Both the position numbers and the translations under genes were made by a program. Under the pieces are notes generated by a model. That model was not told the origin of the DNA, made no database searches, and saw nothing but the letters and a program-made list of their open reading frames with translations. A DNA stretch of 64,000 nucleotides from Halichondria panicea. Taxonomy: Eukaryota > Porifera > Demospongiae > Suberitida > Halichondriidae. Positions 56,428-64,000 of the stretch are shown here, piece after piece; the first letter of the stretch is position 1, and each line of letters starts with the position of its first letter. Where the stretch lies: assembly GCF_963675165.1 (NCBI RefSeq), contig NC_087377.1, forward strand, positions 17,877,018 through 17,941,017. Direction: 5' to 3'.

Positions 56428-57416
56428 AGTTCCTTTAATGAGATATTGTGATTCTTTCCTTCTCCTAGGTTGGTGGCTAACCATGCTTATAATTACCATG
56501 GAGATGGTAATTGACTGAAGTCATGTACCTACCTCTCGATAGATGGAAACATGGAAAATGGATTTGAACAGAAAATTAATATCAATATATACTGACGTTT
56601 CTGTAATAAAATTAAACTAACTTTGATTCTCTAATTACAATTATTACTTTTACAAAACTAATTATTGTTCCAAATGTTATGTTATTCCATATAATAATGA
56701 AAGCACTGCAGGTGCTGATGCCTCGGTGCTGATGCCAAAGCTACATAACATAAAGCTACTAAATAGCTTTTATACACAATTTAATTTTGCTGCATGCAAA
56801 AACTCAGAGTGGGTAATGATCGGCCATGATTGTTGTAAAACGATCAATGCCAAAAGTTCAAGTCTAAAATTAATGATAGCAGAGCCTTGCAGCTCTCTTC
56901 TCACTCTTGCAGCTACCAATAGCTAGCGTTCTAGTGCAGAGCTATGTAGAGTAGCAACACTCGGTAAACAAGTTGGCTAGGTGCTCTTCTGAAAAGGCTG
57001 CAATGGCATTCCAAGTAAGCAAAACTAGGCATAACTAGAGAACGAAGCATTATTTTGCAAATCCACGAATTTAAATCCAAGTAAACATGACTAGAAGCCT
57101 ATAGAAACTCTTACTTGCACTTGATTCATCCTTGAGCAGCTGTAGCAGTCTACACACACAGACACACTACCGTATACCTCGCTTGCGCATGCGCACCGAG
57201 GCGTAATCAATCAACACATGACTCGACTGTAGGCGTCATGATGATGTGGTCCCCTCCTCTGAACCAACACCTATGAATTTCTGACGGACGTCATGAGGGG
57301 GTGGGGCTCAAAGTCCTCCAGACAAACTGTCTAGACACCAGCAGGTAGATCAACACTGCACCAAACAAGCAAGCTAGGCAAGCAGTAAACACCTGCAGAG
57401 CACCCACTCCGCAGCA
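56428..57416. other. Upstream region of the gene at 57417
   Basis: No coding signal seen. A perfect NRF1-type palindrome TGCGCATGCGCA lies at 57184-57195 and probably marks the promoter. Confidence 0.5.
57184..57195. promoter_or_regulatory. NRF1-type palindrome upstream of the 57417 gene
   Basis: Perfect TGCGCATGCGCA, 222 bp before the start codon. Similar sites at 24781-24792 and 39890-39901. Confidence 0.5.
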
Positions 57417-59717
57417 ATGATGGGGCAGACTAAAGAGGTGAGCTAATCCTAGCTATAACTTATAGTATGAGTACCAGCAGGCATGTCAATAATAACTAGA
57501 CTCTGCAATGCACAACCCTACAACTAGCTGTAGCTATATCAGTGTGGAGTGTTAGATTGTGTGACACTGTGTGTACATGTCCCTTCAGCGCAAGTGGGGC
57601 TCCAGTGGTTCCCAGCCTCGTGATCGTCTGCCCTCGGCTCTCAAGAGACCAGTAGTGGAGACTAGTGATGTAGTTCGATGGGCCAGACCACCCTCTGCCA
57701 TGAGACCACCCTCTGCCAGACCCGATTCCAGAATCTCCAGACCAGGATCAAGAATGGAATCAAGACCAGACTCTCGTCTTCATTCTAAACCTCAGGAACT
57801 TATTGTGAGTTATTTTACTATGCAATATGTATTTGTATAGCGCCTGAGTTGTTCAGTTAACTAGCTCTGTCTGCAGAGACCCAAATCTGGAGTGCGCCCA
57901 TTATCTGGAAAGGTGTTCATGCGTCGGACTAACGACCATGGCTGGGTTGCCAAGGCCTACAATGTCAGCGAGCCAATGGGAGTGCAGAGTCAGCCTGAGC
58001 TGAGCCTGTTTGATGATGCCTCAGATGTTGATTCACTTGACTCTTTCTTTGATGATGACTTCGATGTCCAAACATCAGATGAGAAATTGGGTAATCTACT
58101 CTCTTGCAATACTCTGGGAGTGGAAGCAAAGGTAGTTATTGACGCTATCTAAGTACATGCATGTAGCCCACATGGGACACCTTATATACTACCTGTGAAT
58201 ACTTTATGCTCTTGAGCACCCCCCTGCTTCAATCTCTAGAAACGCCCCTGAACGTCATGATATATGAGTACTGTTATTTATAGTCCAACAAGTATACTCA
58301 TGTTCAGACCTAATGCATACACTATGTTCTGTGTGTACAGGGCAACCGACCTGACTGGGTGGCTGGGAAGCTGAGTATACCAGAGTTCCATTGTCCACGT
58401 TGCCGTGATCATTGGTACGGGATAACAGACGTGCCATGCGATGAAGAGCTGGCCAGACTGATACGTGAAGGGCTGTGGCACACTGGCAGGGAGGAGGTCA
58501 AAGGTAACAGTGGACATCAAAGGAGGAGAGCGCATGGGAAGACGGACAGAGATAGAAACTATAAAAGCCATTCAAGTGTTTCTCTATCATCCAAATCCTC
58601 CAGTATTGAACTGCATAGAAATGCCCAAAGTAAAGATGTCAAAGGTCTAAGAGAATCTAATCTAGCGAGTGAAGAAAAAGATTCGAAAAAGCCCAAGAAA
58701 CGCATTACATTCAAACTGGACAGTGATTTTGAGAGTGGTGGTTCCAACAGTGGCAGTGGGACTCAACTGGATGGCTATGGTAGGTACAAGAAGGCCCAAG
58801 GAACTAAGAGCTTTGGAGATGGTCTCCCCTCGGGCGATAGCAGACAATTAGAGAGCTCTGATGTATCGGGCCAACAAGCCAGTGGTGTGAACAGTGTGGG
58901 AGGTGGTGTTGGTGATGCTCGTGATACTCGTGATGGTGGTGGAGGGGGCGTGGCTGGCAATCACAGGAAAGAAACTCTGAATAACTCTAACAACCAACAA
59001 ATTAAATCCTCCGGCAATTCTGGCTTATTGGATAGAAGAAAGAAGAGAACGAACCAGGACTCTGTTGATGGATTGATACAGTCTAGCTCTGATGGGCAAG
59101 AATCCAGTGGTGTGAGGCATGGCTCATTGGAGACTGCTGCTGCTGCTGCTGGTGTCACTATCAACAGTGGTGGTGGTTGTGACAAGAAAAGTGCCTTCAG
59201 TGAGCAATCAGACTCCACTCTTAAAACAACTGGTGACTCAAACACAAGCAATGGAACTGGACAAGATGCCGGCAACACTCATGCCACAACTACAAGCGTT
59301 ATCGGTAATGGAAGAAGGAACAGTGAAACAAGAGGAAGTGACTCATCATCCCTGATTTCCTCTTCTCAAGTACGCCACACTGGGGGGAGCAGACGAGGTT
59401 CCCTCTCAACAGAGGACCACGGGAGGAATGTCCGTAAGGCAGGGGGATACATGAGAGCTGTGAGTCCCAGTGCTTCAGACTGGGGGGACCCTACACACGC
59501 TAGACCTTTCATCTCCAGCACTGCTACGTCACGTACTGTGTCACGTGTTGGCTCAGCTGTCAACCTGCTCAGTAATAGTGATGACAAGGATAACAAACAT
59601 TTGTCATTGCCACCCATTGTACCAGCGATCAATAACAAGAAACCTCTACTCGATCTTTCTGACCTCAAGGGAGGCTTACAGTTCACAAGAGCATGGGCAT
59701 TTTCATACCACAAGTAG
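57417..59717 (+). CDS. Unknown Ser/Gly-rich protein with a CPRC motif
   Basis: The four exons are 57417-57437, 57589-57804, 57877-58131 and 58341-59717 (623 codons with stop, all phase 0). The N-terminal part is basic and Pro/Ser/Arg-rich (PPSAMRPPSARPDSRISRPG). Then come a short conserved-looking segment MRRTNDHGWVAKAYNVSE, an acidic stretch DDASDVDSLDSFFDDDFD, and a compact segment PEFHCPRCRDHWYGITDVPC followed by DEELARLIREGLW. The rest is low-complexity Ser/Gly/Asn-rich sequence ending TRAWAFSYHK. The two close cysteines plus a later cysteine could bind zinc. No signal peptide or membrane span. I do not recognise the family. The donor at 58132 was chosen over an earlier one at 58091 because only it keeps the frame. 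Confidence 0.75.
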
Positions 59718-59957
59718 AGAACAGAATTTTGTATTTTTGACTTTTTGTATTTTTTACCGCACACCCAATGTTCCCAGTAAACGGTTGCTTGGCAACTTCA
59801 TATCACTTTCTGTATTAATTTTTGTTAAAGCAAATTTTAATAATAAATTTTCAATGAGTTTTCATCGTAAATGTTTCAGAGCATGTGTTTCTATAATATT
59901 ATTTTTTAATATAAAAGCCAAACTCTTGGGGAAAATAATCAAAAATCAAGGTCTGGT

Positions 59958-60141
59958 TCATGTGGGTAGGGCTGCCCTCCTCGGAATGAAGGTGTAGTCC
60001 AGAGAATAGTTCATGAGGTTGTTGAAAGAGGAGGTGTACAGGTTGGAGAAGGTGGCCAGGCGACGGCTGAAGTATGTCGGGTTCTTCTCTGTTCTAAACA
60101 CACTGGCAAACCGGACGTTGTGTGCCTCCTTCAGGTACTTC
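59958..60141 (-). CDS. Last exon of an unrecognised gene
   Basis: The exon starts after a TGCAG acceptor in phase 2 and ends at TGA 59958-59960. It reads KYLKEAHNVRFASVFRTEKN, then FSRRLATFSNLYTSSFNNLM and NYSLDYTFIPRR. Composition and codon use look coding. I could not find a phase-compatible upstream exon between 60142 and 62208; a candidate near 60360-60430 does not fit. It converges on the gene ending at 59717. Confidence 0.5.
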
Positions 60142-62208
60142 CTGCATGAAGGGAACAGTGAGGTCAGTGTGTGTGAGCATGTAGTGCACAAGTCTGTCAA
60201 TAGCCATAACTTTAGTGTTGATCCAGTGTCAAAATAGTGGTTGTACAACAGTATTATATTGTAGTAATAGGGTACATGATTGTTTGGCTACATGCATGTA
60301 AAGTAGCTGTTATATAGATCAGCCACATATCACAGTACCAATATATAAACTCACTCCTGCAGGCATGTTGAACAGAGGGCCTAGGGAAAGCTCCATACTT
60401 CTCAAGTATAAACTTCTCTTGCTTGAGTCAAATAGATGACACCGCCCACTTGTTAGGTAGCACACAATTGAACTTTGACCTAGAGATAAAACATGATTTA
60501 TTGCGGCTTTTAATAGAAGCTAATTATTCTTCCCGGTATTAGGAGGTGGGGCTGCTCTGCAAAGGTTATTCATAGCAATTCTCAGACATTTAATACATGT
60601 ATCAGGAGATTCTTTTAGAAAGAAGAGCCACAGGACACAGTCAGCTAGCTAGCTATAGAGCTATAGCTGTCCGCAAGTACCTAGGATGTGCAGACAACTA
60701 GTATATACCAGGCCTAGTTGTTCTCCTAACCGTTATAAAAGCGAAAAATCGGCCTAGGATCGAGGCTATACATGGTATAGGTACGGATAAACTGGCAAAT
60801 TCTCAAATATGAGCTTTAATGACACTATTTGAAGGTCTTTTTCTAAGCTTTCAGAAAATCCTAAAATTTTTGACTTTGGATCCATAGAATTTAAGTTATG
60901 GCAGCTGATATACAGAGGGGGTGGGAGTGTAGTTCAACAGCCATGACTTGAGTACAGTTGATCCAATGTCAAAAATGTTAGGATTTTCTGAAAGCTTACA
61001 AAAATTTCATTAAAATGGTGTGTTTCAATCCAAAATTTCGTCCGGGCCCTAATTTGTCATTTTTCGGCCTCGGACCATGGGCTATAATCCATGGTAGGGC
61101 TGAATTGGCAAATACTTTTATCTCTCAAATATGAACTTTGATGATACCATTTGAAAGGTATTTTTCCAAGCTTTCAGACAATCCTAAAATTTTTGACTTT
61201 GGATCCAAGTTACGGCAGCTGAAAGGGATAACACCGGCGAGTAGTCAATCGAAATTTATGCACAATATCAAACAACTAACCATAGTATTGGGGACAAGAA
61301 TGCTATAAATACAATAATCGTTTCTAAGCTTTCATAAAATCATAAAATTGTTGACATTGGATCAACTTTACTGAAGTTATGGCTGTTGAAAGACACCCCC
61401 CCCCCCCCTCCGTAATCTGATTATGGGATTCTTTCAGCTGCCATAACTTGAATTCTGTGTATCTAAAATCAACTATTTTATGTTTTTCTGAAAGCTTAGA
61501 AAGAGACCTTTCAAATGATACCATCAGTGTGACGATAGTGTGACGGTGGTGTGCCGTAGTGTGACATTAGTGTACGGTAGTGTGGAAACACCATTTGAAA
61601 GGTATTTTCTAAGCTTTCAGAAAATCATAAAATGTTTGACATTGGATCAACTTTACTGAAGTTATGGCTGTTGAAAGACACAAGAATGCAGACAATTATC
61701 ACGAGTATGTGCACATTCTGTTCTTTGAGTGGCCAGTTTTCAGTTTTCAGTTTTCTGTTAACTTTACCGCCCTTAGCGTGCTTTGTCACATGCATAATTT
61801 GTGATCACATTGCTTTCGTCACCAAATCCACACCTCACACAGGACGCGGATGGCTGGGCTGCAAGGACTGAGGGGAAGATTGGTCGGCAAGACAACCTCC
61901 ACATGAACATTTTTGCATGGACTTGGATCACATCATTATATCTCGTGTAATTTGAACTTCAGTTATACATTTTGATTTGAAATTTTCATAATTATGTTCA
62001 TTTCTCATTCAAAAAGAATTAACACACAATCATCTTGTATATACAAAAGACTATTAAAGCGACATTTCGGTATAAAAATAAGAACACACATATCCCTATT
62101 ACACTCACAGGTTCTAAATTACTGTCTCACTGCTTCACGATTAATTATTATTTGATTGAGCCAACATACCCTCACCACTTGTTGTTGTTGTCAAGAGATC
62201 GACAATTC
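60142..62208. repeat. Repeat-rich gap with copies of the GAAAGCTT-core dispersed family
   Basis: 60780-61240, 61320-61520 and 61590-61690 carry repeated pieces of one family in both orientations. The recurring features are TTTCTGAAAGCTTAGAAA, a following CCTTTCAAATGGT, and AAGTTATGGCAGCTGAAAGA. No gene seen apart from unresolved upstream exons of the 59958 gene and the 3' UTR of receptor D. Confidence 0.65.
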
Positions 62209-64000
62209 TTAACGCTCCTGATCTATATCTGAAGGATAGGCATTATAATTAATTATAGCTTATCACACATGCACACTGTGCAGGGAAATGTACGCTAAAC
62301 TCAGACAGTGGATATCATGCAACTTACCTGGATTAACATAATCATATGAGTGCTCCGATTTGACGTTGACTGCATCATTAGGGGCAGACATACCATATGC
62401 GGGATTCCTCGCTGTGTGCATGTGATGCATAGTTAGTAACCATAACACAAGTGTTAACAACTTACATGCAGTTTGGTTGGGATGCAAGGAATAAGAAGGT
62501 TTTCGTCTCTGACAATTCAACAGTATGAGAATAAAGAGTAGTATGATCACTATGACTCCAATAACTCCAACCACAGACACAGCGATTACCACTTCGTTAA
62601 CATCACCTCCTATTTATGAATCTAATAATTATTATAGGCTGGCAATTGGAATAAAGAACCTTCTGTAGGTGGTGTGAGGAAGCTGATGGTGATGTTTGCG
62701 CTCACGCCAGGGGTCAAAGTGCAAGAGTAGGTCCCTGTGTCTGTAGATTGTGGGTTAATGAATACGAGGTTATTGCCAACTTGAATGGCAGACGAGGGCA
62801 GATTGAGTCGACCAACACGCCCCCAGCGTAGAGAAAGGACATTACTGACACTGGAGGAGCAGTTGAGTTGTGTTATCTGACCAGCAAAAACTTCCCTGGG
62901 ACCGGAAACAGTGGGCGGTGAGGGTGCTGTGTGTGTGTGTGTGTGTGTGGAGGGGGAGTTGTGGGTGTGTGTGTGTGTGGAGGAAAAATTAAAGTATTGT
63001 AGTTGTCCATGGCAGGGATGTGCCCTCACCGCCAGTTTACCAAACAAGAGGCAATTTGTGTATAGAATTGAGATTGAAGATGCTACCACTCCACAACATT
63101 CCAGGCACACACTGGTTGTCCTGTACGCCACTACAGTGTACAACATTCCATGCACACACTGGTTGTCCTGTACGCCACTACAGTGTACAAGATTATACAA
63201 AACTTACGTTGTGTGGAAAATTCAACCTGAAATAAGAACTGAGATGTTCCCATCGCATTGACAGATGCAACACGCACGTCATACAAAGCACTCGGTATTA
63301 GATCCGTCAATATCACCATGGTAACATGGCTGGGTATCCTTCTTTCTATAACATCATTATCAGAGGTCCAATCATTGAGCCGCTCCTTGTATTGTATGAG
63401 GTATTCGTCCACTTGACCCCCAGGAAACACCCAGGAAATTAGAGCCGTTCGATTGGTTACTTGGTGCGAGATAGGTTCTAACAAAATTGGCTGTGGTTCA
63501 TCTGTGAGGGTCATGATCATTATTTTTTGGTCTGTTTTGATTCCCCCCCCCCCCGTTTAATCAATGGTTTGGGGACTCATTCAGCTTGCCATAACTTAAC
63601 CTTTGGATTTAAACACATCATTTGAAAGGTATTTTTCTCGGCTTTCAGAAAATCATTGACATTGTATCAACTGTACTAAAGTTATGGCCGTTAAAAGATG
63701 CTCTATTTAACACAATACTACTACAAATGGTTCTGTAACTATAGACTGTTCTAACTAACTAGCTCTGTAACTATAGACTGTTCTAACTGACTAGCTCTGT
63801 AACTAGACTGTTCTAACTGACTAGCTCTGTAACTATAGACTGTTCTAACTGACTAGCTCTGTAACTATAGACTGTTCTAACTGACTAGCTCTGTAACTAT
63901 AGACTGTAGCCTGATGGTATAGGGAATATAAACACTCACCCAGTGACTGGGTCATGATGGTAATGGTGGCAGCCTCTCCTCTACCAGCCAGGTTCACAGC
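62209..64000 (-). CDS. Receptor D: FN3/Ig membrane receptor, paralogue of C (5' end outside window)
   Basis: Exons seen: 63940-64000 (end of an FN3 domain, VNLAGRGEAATITI), 63208-63501 (FN3), 62660-62926 (Ig), 62466-62609 (membrane span), 62328-62411 and 62209-62228 (tail). All phase 1. The FN3, Ig and membrane exons closely match receptor C. The tail keeps RNPAYGM and YDYVNP, the latter containing YVN, a Grb2 SH2-type YxN site, and ends DIDQER. The final exon seems shortened relative to the decayed copy at 39428-39466. Whether sushi exons exist upstream cannot be seen here. Confidence 0.8.
63700..63910. repeat. 30-37 bp tandem repeat
   Basis: Five to six units with the core ACTAGCTCTGTAACTATAGA in the receptor D intron. 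Confidence 0.85.

Noticed and set aside
58359-59355. Alternative open frames on both strands inside the 57417 gene
   Set aside because: Shadows of the long last exon, which has consistent splice phase and start.
60360-60430. Candidate upstream exon for the orphan exon at 59958-60141
   Set aside because: Ends at a plausible GTGAGT donor, but the only phase-compatible frame contains stops.

Overview
The window looks like nuclear DNA of an early-branching animal, most likely a sponge. The basis is A+T-rich sequence with very short intergenic gaps, animal-type housekeeping genes broken by small GT-AG introns, and several transmembrane receptors built from immunoglobulin (Ig), fibronectin type III (FN3) and sushi domains with tyrosine-motif tails. 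The species call is an inference; no rRNA or mitochondrial marker is present. There is nothing bacterial, no CRISPR array, and no rRNA or tRNA gene that I could recognise.

Layout. From 1 to 38.5 kb eight genes alternate strand without exception: the 3' part of an Ig-type membrane protein (+, 1-2039), TMEM41A (-, 2584-11299), PSMD9 (+, 11422-14350), FHIT (-, 14360-15943), eIF3f (+, 16135-18806), receptor A (-, 19219-28241), receptor B (+, 28604-32931) and receptor C (-, 33066-38469). Neighbours therefore share either a short divergent promoter (122, 191 and 362 bp) or closely spaced 3' ends. At 39.07-39.72 kb lie decayed copies of the 3' ends of a B-like and a C-like gene, still tail to tail. 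From 41.9 to 55.5 kb is a mosaic of repeated short blocks holding exon-like pieces of an unrecognised gene family, with two coding-type minisatellites. From 57.4 to 59.7 kb is a four-exon gene of unknown function, then the last exon of another unknown gene (59958-60141, -). The window ends inside receptor D (-, 62209-64000), a relative of C.

How the genes relate. Receptors A and B are head-to-head paralogues with the same extracellular plan (N-terminal domain, two Ig, three FN3, one membrane span) but unrelated tails. A ends in two ITIM-type motifs (LHYADL and VEYATI). B carries an exact ITAM-type spacing (YDTI, seven residues, YDQL) plus more tyrosine and proline motifs. This is the architecture of paired inhibitory and activating immune receptors, here driven from one shared 362-bp promoter. 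Receptor C adds ten sushi domains made by very recent tandem duplication of a one-sushi/two-sushi exon pair. Together A, B, C and D look like a rapidly evolving recognition-receptor cluster and are the most interesting content.

Repeats. A 45-bp minisatellite occurs in five intronic arrays, most of them inside short inverted-end elements, so it behaves as cargo of a small DNA transposon family. Other repeats include a 43-bp minisatellite with long G runs, a 640-bp inverted-repeat element in an eIF3f intron, a TA-flanked MITE, a 64-bp near-perfect palindrome, long (CA)n tracts, and a dispersed family recognised by a conserved GAAAGCTT core.
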